From positions 744,001 to 808,000 of the forward strand of contig JAJTUP010000021.1 in NCBI GenBank assembly GCA_021399435.1: a stretch of 64,000 bases of DNA, read 5' to 3'. The stretch's first letter is position 1. Every line of letters begins with the position of its first letter. The notes beneath the pieces were generated by a model that had not been told where the DNA came from, searched no databases, and was given only the letters and a program-made list of their open reading frames with translations. This DNA is from Diaporthe sp. PMI_573. Its lineage: Eukaryota > Ascomycota > Sordariomycetes > Diaporthales > Diaporthaceae. A program made the position numbers and the translations under genes. This document shows positions 9,788 to 18,650 of this stretch, one piece after another.

Positions 9788-10996
9788 ACCGACAGACGAA
9801 GAACTTGGGACTATGATGAGTTTCTTACGCTGGAGGATGCTACACCAGTTGTTGCTGGAACATACTGGATCTTGTCATCCTTCCAGACGTCTTATATTGG
9901 CTCTGCCAGGTCACCAGTCTCAAGGAGCCCCGACAACGCTGGTGAAGGCGGGCTCAAGCAGCGGATCAAACATCACAAGCGAATTCTCGGACATGACTTA
10001 GAGACTATTCTAAGAGGCTACTCGGCCAGACATGAGTTTCCAATACCCATTATCCCAGGGCTAGGAGCAGCCAGTAACGCCCTGTACTGTCACGTGGTGT
10101 TCAAGCAAGACACAGACAGATTCAAGGCACGACACATGGAAGGAGAGCCTGAACAGCGACCTGGACGAGAGGCTCTTGAATTTCGTGTACTCACGCACGC
10201 ATTTGAGGTTACTGATGGTACTGGACAAACCCTCGGCTGCGCGATGTTTCTATCAATCTTAGAATCTCTCGACATTCTATTCACCAGGTCCTTGAAAGCG
10301 GTACACAACGAGCACCAGAGTCCAGAATGCTTTGAAATCCAGGGAAACTTTCAAAAAAGTTACTTTACACCCACAAACCGCGCTCTGCCATGGAGTCAAT
10401 GCAATAAACTACTCTGGACTGCGCAACATTGGGATGTTATTGAGAAAGTGCGCGGCCACATGGTGGAACATTTCGGCAATGATGTGTCCTGGAATATTCC
10501 CTATCACATTGTTTTCTCTCGATTCGAAGCTGAAGGACTCGTCTTCCCTCAGAGAAGTGTGATCTCTAGACGTTGGCGTACCCTCTTCCCAGATGACGGG
10601 AAGACGAAAGTCCGGGTCAAGGGACAGGACTTGACACTGAATATCGTGGATTTCATTTGCGAGCATGGACCGGTATATGCTGCTACTCATTTTCCAGAGT
10701 TCAAAGCAAAGCACGGACAGGGACTCAGCTGTTATTCTGAGGTATCCTATCGTTTTAAAACGTCCCGATTATCTCTTATTCTCTACGACAACCTCGTTGA
10801 GCCCCTTTCGTTATTCGCGACCGGGATTCGACCCTGGGGCAGGAAGCTCTCAGGAAATGTTGTGAGAAGGGTGCAGGAGCAATGGGGTAGTTCTATCTTG
10901 ACCATCGTTGAACGCCTAAGGAAGGAATTTCAGCAAAGCCCTTCGGCGAATGCTCTGAGACACAGAGCTTTTTCTAGAGAATCAGAGCGTAATTAG
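9788..10996 (+). CDS. Unrecognised protein, middle part of the broken locus
   Basis: The frame is open from the TAA at 9785-9787 to the TAG at 10994-10996. It opens with TDRRRTWDYDEFLTLEDATP, before the first possible ATG, so it looks like the continuation of an upstream exon. The rest is a mixed, globular-looking sequence with frequent Trp and basic residues (for example VVRRVQEQWGSSILTIVERL near the end). It has no signal peptide, no membrane span and no family I can name. The stop is followed, in the same frame, by EAFWGSV and then the ATG of the next frame at 11018, so the two were probably one protein. Confidence 0.4.
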   Translation, partial: TDRRRTWDYDEFLTLEDATPVVAGTYWILSSFQTSYIGSARSPVSRSPDNAGEGGLKQRIKHHKRILGHDLETILRGYSARHEFPIPIIPGLGAASNALYCHVVFKQDTDRFKARHMEGEPEQRPGREALEFRVLTHAFEVTDGTGQTLGCAMFLSILESLDILFTRSLKAVHNEHQSPECFEIQGNFQKSYFTPTNRALPWSQCNKLLWTAQHWDVIEKVRGHMVEHFGNDVSWNIPYHIVFSRFEAEGLVFPQRSVISRRWRTLFPDDGKTKVRVKGQDLTLNIVDFICEHGPVYAATHFPEFKAKHGQGLSCYSEVSYRFKTSRLSLILYDNLVEPLSLFATGIRPWGRKLSGNVVRRVQEQWGSSILTIVERLRKEFQQSPSANALRHRAFSRESERN

Positions 10997-11017
10997 GAAG
11001 CGTTCTGGGGCAGTGTC

Positions 11018-12670
11018 ATGGACAACTCCAGTCGGCTCGACAGACACGCCAACTGTTGGGCGCTCACTCGTTTTGTGAAAACCTATCACGCTAGGAACCC
11101 GATCAAAACCAGGGAAGACGCAGTGAGATTTTTCAAAGCTTTCCTAGAATTCACGCCCGATCAACATGACGCACCGGCAGCATTGCTAGCCTTTCTCGAG
11201 GGAATGAACCAGCCCGTCATTCAAGATGAGGCCGGAGACAGTGCACCCTACTTCGCCGATCAACTTTTCCCAATCCAGGAGCCAGGCCTTAGCTCCCTTT
11301 TTGACGACGCAAGTGAGGTAATCCAAGACTGGACCGACGAGGAAGATGGTGACGAGGAAGATGGTGACGAGGGAGCCAGTGACATTCTGTCGGACTTGGA
11401 CACCGATATCGTCGCTGAGGCCACTGCTCAAACACCTTTCAGCCCCTGTGGACTAGACGGCGGAGAATCCCTAAAACATAGAAGACTGGTCACCAACAAT
11501 TTGAAACAGCTGAAGCGCAGATTGATACATTCCCAGTACGGCGCTATGCTATACGGTTTATGTGGCCAAGACAAACCCCGCATTCGCCCACATGAGCGTT
11601 TCGATGCTCTCATGGACTGGAACAATGCTGAAAACAATGCGCTATGGACACTCCTGGCTAATACGAAAGAAAGGACTAACTGGTCGACGACACACATTGA
11701 TCCACTTTCTTTTCGCGGGCCTGACCTAGGGCTTCCCCACGCGCGTACCTGGTGGCAGGCGCCGACAGATAATTCAGTCTGCCACTACCCCGGCCTCGGT
11801 CGATTCACATGGGCTCAAGTGCGAGATCATGCACCTCGGCTAGGCTTCGGGCTGCAAATGAATGAAGATGGCTTTGGAGTCTCTCCACTTCCAACAATAG
11901 AAGAACTTAACGCCATAAAGGGAATTAGCACCGACATTTCCAGCGAATACACACCAAAAGACAGGCCCACCAGGGCTGACTTGTGCAACTACCCTGGCCT
12001 CACACGCTTCAATTGGGGACAACTTCGATTGATCGCCAACATAACCTGCCTTATCAAAATACAATTGTTCCAGCCTTTTGGTGATGTTGTGGTCGGACGA
12101 CATCATGTCTCTCGTTGGCGCCGGCCAGAGTTACAAGCCCTGCGCCGTTTGAGAACCAATGATCCAAATTTAATGAAGCAGTGCCATCAACCACCCAAGA
12201 GCCAAGAGAAATGCGATTATCCAGGATTGGAGAGTTTTAATTGGAGAATGGTGTGCGTCAGAGCCATGGAACTGGGCGAAAGTGACCCAGGAGCTGACCG
12301 GCCTAAGAGGAGTGAGAAGACATGGTCTCCGGAAGAACTCACAGCACTGGAAACATTCCTTTCTAATCATCCGGATTGGTTGATTGGAGCTCGCGGAAAA
12401 GACAGACCGGTCACGCCGTGTCAAATTCCAGGATTGGAAGATCGGACTTGGTCTCAAGTAACGAGTCAGGTTTACCATCGGGGGCTCCAGCCTGGAAAAT
12501 GGTCTCCGGAACAATTAGCAGCCCTACAGACATTGTTAGCTGATGATCCGGATAAGTTGGTCGAGGGTCGCAGCGGAAAAATGAGGAGCAAGAAGTGTCC
12601 TTATCCAGGATTGGAAGCGATGACTTGGAGCAAAGTAGTTCACAAGGCTGGCCAGTTACAGAAATGTTAG
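11018..12670 (+). CDS. Protein with five tandem Myb/SANT-like PGL-W modules, family unknown
   Basis: A 550-codon frame with a helical N-terminus (residues 1-65), an acidic patch (about 96-130, with two EEDGDEE-like repeats) and a repeat region. The motif C-x-(Y/I)-PGL-x4-(T/N)W-x-(Q/M/K/R)-(V/L) occurs five times, near residues 255-269, 323-337, 399-413, 468-482 and 527-541. The last two or three copies are preceded by a W-S-P-E-(E/Q)-L-x-A-L-x-x-(L/F)-L helix (for example 436-448 and 495-507). The spacing of the two Trp positions resembles Myb/SANT DNA-binding repeats, but this is only a resemblance. The upstream frame ends 21 nt earlier at a lone in-frame TAG, so this may be the C-terminal part of one larger protein or a separate gene. 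Confidence 0.5.
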   Translation: MDNSSRLDRHANCWALTRFVKTYHARNPIKTREDAVRFFKAFLEFTPDQHDAPAALLAFLEGMNQPVIQDEAGDSAPYFADQLFPIQEPGLSSLFDDASEVIQDWTDEEDGDEEDGDEGASDILSDLDTDIVAEATAQTPFSPCGLDGGESLKHRRLVTNNLKQLKRRLIHSQYGAMLYGLCGQDKPRIRPHERFDALMDWNNAENNALWTLLANTKERTNWSTTHIDPLSFRGPDLGLPHARTWWQAPTDNSVCHYPGLGRFTWAQVRDHAPRLGFGLQMNEDGFGVSPLPTIEELNAIKGISTDISSEYTPKDRPTRADLCNYPGLTRFNWGQLRLIANITCLIKIQLFQPFGDVVVGRHHVSRWRRPELQALRRLRTNDPNLMKQCHQPPKSQEKCDYPGLESFNWRMVCVRAMELGESDPGADRPKRSEKTWSPEELTALETFLSNHPDWLIGARGKDRPVTPCQIPGLEDRTWSQVTSQVYHRGLQPGKWSPEQLAALQTLLADDPDKLVEGRSGKMRSKKCPYPGLEAMTWSKVVHKAGQLQKC

Positions 12671-13430
12671 GGTTCACCTAGGAGTCATTGACATATTTTT
12701 TCACTCTCCGAATTGAATTTGTTGAGGATCAAACCACACGCCCTAGTTCGTAGAAGTCGAGCCGGGCCTTCACAGCTACACTTGCAGGTCTACTGCTAAA
12801 AACGAATTACTTACAACACACTCTCGTCACCATGTCAAACTTAGCTTATAGAAGTAGTATGGATAGCAACATTATGCAGTTCAAAGAAGGGGCCATGTAG
12901 TAGCATCTAATAAATGGGCAGGCAGCTTGTTTGAGTACCTGACTTGAAATCCAGGCTGGTAAAAGTCTCTGTTCGACCTGGATCCCGAGGTCCGGACTGG
13001 TGGCAGCCTCTGACCCGATACCAGCTTTTGGGGTATGGCAAGTTTAACCGAGCCCAGCCACATGCTCAGGCGGGCACATTTTAGACTCACCCCAAGCTCT
13101 CTTTAGCACAGTCGCACTCAGGCTTCAGGACTATTACGAATCTAGGGGTACTACAGCACACGGGGTGAATATAGAGGTAGGTACTTAAGTACAATGCCCA
13201 TCTCCGTTGCCGTACTGGTTTCATGGTTGGTTCCGAGCAATGCTATCAAATGCAGGACAATACTTAAAAACAACGGTCTGGGAGGATTTGAAGGGCCAAT
13301 TTGATGTCCGTATTCGTGTTGCCACATGCAAAGCACCTGCAGGATCTGGCTGGTCTAGTCTAACAGTAGTCTACAATGACGACTGTGCCGCTCGCACCTC
13401 CGTCATCAGTACAGTTTGAGCTGTCTAGAA
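12671..13430. other. Intergenic region, no feature seen
   Basis: Tail-to-tail spacer between the repeat protein (+) and the Spo7-like gene (-). No gene or repeat could be supported. Confidence 0.6.
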
Positions 13431-14732
13431 TTAGGCTGGATCCGACGCTGACTTGGCCCGTCGGCCACTTGCTGTACCCGACTCTGCAGGTGTCAACCCA
13501 CTGACGCTGCTTTCTCGAGCCAATGGTGACAAGAATTCCGGAGTGACAGATCGAGATTCCACACCCGGCCTCTTCCCAGACTTGGATCCAGAGGAAGACA
13601 GGGCTTTCTTCCTCTTCTGCGAGGCGTCCGAGGACCTCCTGCTGGCATTTCCTTCCTTGACCTCCAGTGTCGGTGTCGGGCTCCGGCTGGAGTGGCCAGA
13701 GATGCTGCCCCGGCGGACGCTTCCACTCCGTGACCGCTTGCCTTCCTTTTCAACCACCGAGAGCCTCCGGTGGTGTGCCTTCTCGTGGTGCGCGTGATGT
13801 GGCTTCTCGGCGACTGATGCCGGCTTCGCCCATGGTGCCCACCACAACCAGCCAAACTGCTCCTTCCGCAGGCGGCGGTCTCTCTCCTGAAGCTTGGTGC
13901 GGAACAGTGCCCTCCTCTCGTTCTCCCGGTCCCAGTATTCGGTCCTGTACAGCTCCCAGTTCTCGCGGAACGTGGGCGAGAAGGGCTTCGCCAACAGTAG
14001 AAGCTTCACGTAGTCACCTCCGGGGGCGAGGTCCTCCTCGCGCCCGGCCTTCTCCTCGTCGTTGCTCACGGAGGGGAGGGTCGGGTGCCCCTTTCCGGCG
14101 AGGTCCAGCTCCTTGTCCACCTCTCGAAGTATCGTGGGGTCGACAAACTGGTATGAGGATCCCGCGGTGTGGGAGAACAGACCGTAGGTCAGGAACCAGC
14201 CTAGTGTGGACAGCGCCTCGGCGTACCATGACCTCTTGACAAGCACAAGCTTGAGGTTGAAGGCCCTAATGCCGCGGTTGGTGATGGCAAACCACCTCCT
14301 GGGCCACCTTACCCCACGCTCCCATATGCCCGTGGCCCAGACGAGGGCGGCAGTAATGACGCCTCCCATGAAGCACAGTTTCTCGATCATCTCGACGCCC
14401 CAGTAGACTGAGCCACCGACCCCTCTGCCGTCCTCCCTCGGGGCGAAGAACAGGGCATAGCCGAAACCGACGACCCAGACGCTGAGTATGGAGAGGAAGA
14501 AGGTGTGGTGTCGCCTTCGGGCGCGCAGCTCGAGGTACTGTGCGCGCAGCGAGGCCTCGAGGATGAGAAGATTGAGGTAGATCATGGACGGAGAGGAGGG
14601 CGCGTGGCTGAGGGGGTCGCCGGGCTTGCCGCTGGGAGGGGTGACGCCGGAGGTGCTGGCAACCTTCTCGGCAGCCTTCCCGGCGGGCGGGGCGGCGGTG
14701 CCCTTGACTATCGAGTCGAGGTCGTCAGGCAT
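13431..14732 (-). CDS. SPO7: Spo7-like regulatory subunit of the Nem1-Spo7 phosphatase
   Basis: Nem1-Spo7 sits in the nuclear/ER membrane and dephosphorylates the lipin Pah1, linking phospholipid synthesis, nuclear shape and lipid storage. This single-exon gene gives 433 aa. After a low-complexity start comes the family signature IYLNLLILEASLRAQYLELRARRRHH (residues about 51-76). Two membrane spans follow, TFFLSILSVWVVGFGYALFF and EMIEKLCFMGGVITAALVWA. A soluble Spo7 core follows (RWFAITNRGIRAFNLKLVLV and KPFSPTFRENWELYR). The C-terminal 150 residues are Ser/Arg/Lys-rich and disordered, longer than in yeast, as is common in filamentous fungi. The start ATG at 14732 is the first in frame. Confidence 0.9.
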   Translation of the reverse strand: MPDDLDSIVKGTAAPPAGKAAEKVASTSGVTPPSGKPGDPLSHAPSSPSMIYLNLLILEASLRAQYLELRARRRHHTFFLSILSVWVVGFGYALFFAPREDGRGVGGSVYWGVEMIEKLCFMGGVITAALVWATGIWERGVRWPRRWFAITNRGIRAFNLKLVLVKRSWYAEALSTLGWFLTYGLFSHTAGSSYQFVDPTILREVDKELDLAGKGHPTLPSVSNDEEKAGREEDLAPGGDYVKLLLLAKPFSPTFRENWELYRTEYWDRENERRALFRTKLQERDRRLRKEQFGWLWWAPWAKPASVAEKPHHAHHEKAHHRRLSVVEKEGKRSRSGSVRRGSISGHSSRSPTPTLEVKEGNASRRSSDASQKRKKALSSSGSKSGKRPGVESRSVTPEFLSPLARESSVSGLTPAESGTASGRRAKSASDPA

Positions 14733-15501
14733 GGCTCCGATTATCGAGTCTGGCTGCGTTGGGACGAGGCAGCGGAAGCGAGGTGTCGCAAGTGGAAGGG
14801 AGATGGGGGGAGGCAGGGCGGCGCGCGGCGGTCAGGCTGGGCAGCCAGCTGCATGCACGCAGTACGGATCGGTGCTCTCTCGTGCGGCCTGAACATTCGC
14901 AGAACACGTAGCAGGGCTCCTGCTGAGCTGGAGTGCCTGCGAGGTGGCTCTTGTCGGTGGGAGCCTTGTGGTGTTGGTCGGTCGTGTGTGCCGGCGCCCC
15001 CCCAGCTCAAAAACGGATAGAACCGATCTTCTCGGCCTGTCAGGTGGGCCTTGGCTTTGAGCAGCGGCTCTCCCTGCCCCTGCACGGTGGTCTTGGTCTC
15101 CCCAGGGGTCGACTGCGTCATTGCCTGCCTGCTGCGCGCAACGCGACCTGGAGTTAGCGGGGACAAGAGCCCGGACTGATGTCTCATGGGAGTCGGAGTA
15201 CGGGCGGATTCTGAAGGCCGACTCAGTAATCCCACGCCGCAAAGGACGCACGTCGTGGCGGCCATTGGCTGGGACGCCGCAGTCTATCTTCGGACTCGCA
15301 AGGAAGCCAGGGCGTTATTACCATTTCCGCAGGCATTCAAGCAGTGCCTGAGGCCCGTGTTGGTCCTTAACTCCGTCCCCAGGCGCAGGACGTGATGGCG
15401 CAGCCTGAGCCGTAGACTTGCGATGCCTTGACGTTGTTAATAATAAGAAGAGGTCTCGCCCCTTCCCTTGCCTTCCCTGCCTGACAGAAAGGGGACGAGA
15501 C
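14733..15501. promoter_or_regulatory. Divergent upstream region of SPO7-like and Cld1-like genes
   Basis: The 769-bp spacer between the start codons must hold both promoters. I could not single out a TATA box or factor site with confidence. Both genes act in membrane lipid metabolism, so co-regulation is possible but is inference. Confidence 0.4.
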
Positions 15502-17333
15502 ATGCTGGCCACCAGAACAACTGCTCCTATATCCATACCCAGATCTGTCGTCTCCCTAAGATTCCTCGCTGCGAGAAGACGCCCACTTGCATCATCCCAC
15601 CTTGCCCGCTGCAGTAACAGCAACACCGCCTCTCCCCCCTGTCGCATTGTTAGTCTCGGCAACATGTCTACCGCCGCAGTGCTTCCTCAACAACCTCAAC
15701 ATTTCCCACAACCCGAAGCCGCCCCCACCTCCACCTCTCCTCGCCCCTCTGATTCCGAGACACCATCGTCCTCCAGGGGCTCCTCTAGGTCTGCCTCAAA
15801 GTCTAGGAAGCAGGAAGAACAGCGCGGTCAGCAGCGAATGTCGACCTATTTTCCCCTTGGTTACAAAGAGGCCGCCTACCAATGGGTAAGTTTGCGCGTC
15901 TCTTCTGCGCCCTCAGCCTGGCCATTCCAGGTCGAGGCCCACCCATTACATCACAATAAGCGATTCTAACTGTTACTTTCTCGGACCAGTGGACAAACCT
16001 CTCGCCCGCCGCATCCGAGCGCAATGTCCTGAGATATGTGCCCTACCTTAAGGAGGCCATTTCCGACTCCGCCAACCCCCAAGGTGCCGTCTCCAAATCT
16101 GACCCCTACGGCCCGCGGGTATGGCGGTCCACCATGGTCGCCCTATCTGGCAAGAACAGGGCCTTGAACGAGTACTCGGTCGAACGCCTCGACGAGACGC
16201 CACACGAGACTCTCGTCATGCTCCACGGCTACGGCGCTGGTCTGGGCTTCTTCTACAAGAACTTCGAGCCCCTCACACGAGTCAAGGGATGGCGCCTGTA
16301 TGCCCTAGACATGCTAGGCATGGGTAACTCCTCACGGCCTGCTTTCCGAATCAAGGCAAAGGACTCGGCGGAAAAGATACAAGAGGCTGAGAGCTTCTTT
16401 GTCGACGCGCTCGAGGAGTGGCGCAAGATCCGGAAGATCGAGAAGTTCACGCTCCTGGGCCACTCGCTCGGAGGCTATCTGGCCACGGCTTATGCGCTCA
16501 AATATCCTGGTCACCTGAACAAATTGATTCTCGCCTCGCCCGTCGGCGTCCCTGATGACCCCAATGCGACAAGTGCTGAGCTGCCCGAACCGAAAGACTC
16601 AACGCTGGCGCAAGAGTTCACACAGAGCCAGGAAAGCATCGTTCAACAGGAAAGCAACGTCAAGACTACGGATGTGAGTATCGGCAGCAACAAGACGAAG
16701 CAGGCTCCCAAGCCTCCGCGGAGGCAACTCCCTGGCTGGCTTGTATGGCTGTGGGACACCAACGCCGTCTCACCATTCAGCATCGTCCGAATGGGTGGGC
16801 CCCTCGGCCCCCGCTTCGTCTCCGGCTGGACATCGCGCCGTTTCAACCATCTCCCCCCCGAGGAGGCCACCACTCTCCACGAGTACTCGTACAATCTGTT
16901 CCGGCAGAAGGGCAGTGGTGAATTCGCTCTGACATATATCCTCGCGCCTGGAGCGTACGCGCGAAACCCACTTATCAACCGTATCGATGAGGTTGGTCGC
17001 CAGGTTCTGAAGCCCGCCTCCGAGGGCCAGCCAGCTAGCCGCGAAACTGGTTTCCCCATCGTCCTGATGTATGGAGACGGGGACTGGATGGACGTGGCTG
17101 GTGGCTTTGCTGCGGAGGAGAAGATCAAGGCACGAGTCGAGAAGGCACTGATGGAAGGCACAGAACAGGAGAGGAGAGACGAAAATGGAAGCGCAAGGGT
17201 GATTGTCGTACGCAAGGCCGGCCATCACTTATACCTGGACAACCCCGATGAGTTCAACAAGTACATCACCAAAGAGCTGGACGAGACGAGGGACTACAAC
17301 AGGAGGAGGAAATCACAGGGTCTATCTGTCTAA
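15502..17333 (+). CDS. Alpha/beta hydrolase of the CGI-58/Cld1 group, probably mitochondrial
   Basis: Exons 15502-15885 and 15990-17333 (GTAAGT donor, ACCAG acceptor) give 575 aa. The ATG at 15502 adds an Arg/Ser/Ala-rich, acid-free leader (MLATRTTAPISIPRSVVSLR) that looks like a mitochondrial presequence; a second ATG at 15664 would drop it. The join restores FPLGYKEAAYQWWTNLSP, a family hallmark. The hydrolase core shows the oxyanion loop HGYGAGLGFFY, the nucleophile elbow GHSLGG near residue 286, the acid region YGDGDWMD, and the catalytic His in HHLYLDNP. The latter also fits the HX4D motif of CGI-58 acyltransferases. Yeast Cld1 deacylates cardiolipin; that function is a good guess here but Ict1/Ecm18-like acyltransfer is not excluded. 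A disordered Ser-rich segment (about 60-110) precedes the core. Confidence 0.88.
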
Positions 17334-18650
17334 ACACGATTCGACCGTGGTTGCATTTTGAGATGACGATAGATGGAGGGACAGGGAGAGTGGCAGGAGT
17401 CCTCCACACGTGCATTGGCTAGGCGTTAGGACCTGAGATTCAGAGAAAACACACATTGGGGCGGGATTGGTCTACCTATGGGGGCACCTTTCGGGGCCGG
17501 GGCCGGGGCCGGCGAGCCAGGGTCGACTAGAGACGTAGACTCGCTGGGAAAAGAACGTGCGCTGCGTGAGAAGAGTCCGCAGCATAGAAAGATGGAACAC
17601 TTCCCTAGAGCGCTACACCACGAGTATAAAGCCAGTTTAATTAGGATCATGTAATCAAGAAGTACTTAGGTATATCCGTACATTTCGGTCAAGTAGATAA
17701 GCTCGTCACAATATTACCGTCAGTATCTACCTCATGCACCATTGAAAGATCAATTACACCAAAGTCGGCAACCAGGTGGCATCGGAACGCGATTGGACAA
17801 TGCCCATTCACGTTGCCTCACAGATCGGAACAATCATTACAGGCCAGGAAAAATTTGCAACTATTTGCGAGTTATTCAGAGGATCCCGTGTCACAAGATC
17901 TTGGGACGGGGAGGCAACGGCCTGGCTTTCTCCAGCCGCCTGGCGGGCTGATGTCGCGTCCTGCCACGTTGATGATTTATGTGCTGCTTGCCTGGAACAC
18001 AAGACTACTCTCAGCAGGCACAGTAAATACCCGTGTCCAAGGTCGAGTTCATTTGTTCCCTCGGTTCATTGGAGCTAACGGCTCTGCGCATACTCCTCGC
18101 GGTCGGGGAGCGTGATTGGGAGACATGATGGTGATGATCACGTTCGTAGCGCCTGGCTTCACGTGGGAAACTAGGAACGGAGCGTTTGGCGTATGTTGTC
18201 GCGTGCGGATTTAGCTAGGTGATGTGGAGTTAGACATACGGACCGTGGCATTGATCGAGAGCCCAGGAGTGAGATATAGTGTTGTGGTCACAAGAATATC
18301 CAGAGCAGAATGATGGTGAAGGTAGATGGTAGGAACAGAACATAAACGCGTGAATGCGGTCTAAGGATGGTATTATTAAATGGTCATCTAGAGGTTGCTT
18401 CTTGTGCTCAACGATTGTCCTCCGAGCACGGGACAGATATCGCAGGGCAACACTGGGCACTCCGTCTTTCGATAAGTGGCCTTGAACACTCCATTTTGGG
18501 TGTCCAGTGACAAAGCTCTGAAAGTAGAGGCTCGCCAGCTTACTATTGTACATCATATAATAGCCTAGAAAACAGACTTGGCCCAAGGAACTCCATGCAT
18601 CTATTCATCATCAGTCATCCCACCAAACACTAGTCGCCGTGCTTGTCTCT
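17334..18650. other. Intergenic region with GGGGCC repeat
   Basis: Tail-to-tail spacer between the Cld1-like gene and the kelch gene. Short frames on both strands look non-coding. The one notable element is the G-rich repeat at 17493-17512. Confidence 0.6.
17493..17512 (+). repeat. GGGGCC hexanucleotide repeat, three copies
   Basis: Three GGGGCC units followed by GG lie about 160 bp past the Cld1-like stop, probably in its 3' UTR. The spacing of G-runs could allow a G-quadruplex in RNA or DNA. Confidence 0.8.

Noticed and set aside
13667..14239. Open frame of 190 codons on the plus strand
   Set aside because: Shadow of the GC-rich SPO7-like coding sequence; Ser/Pro/Arg-rich with no features.
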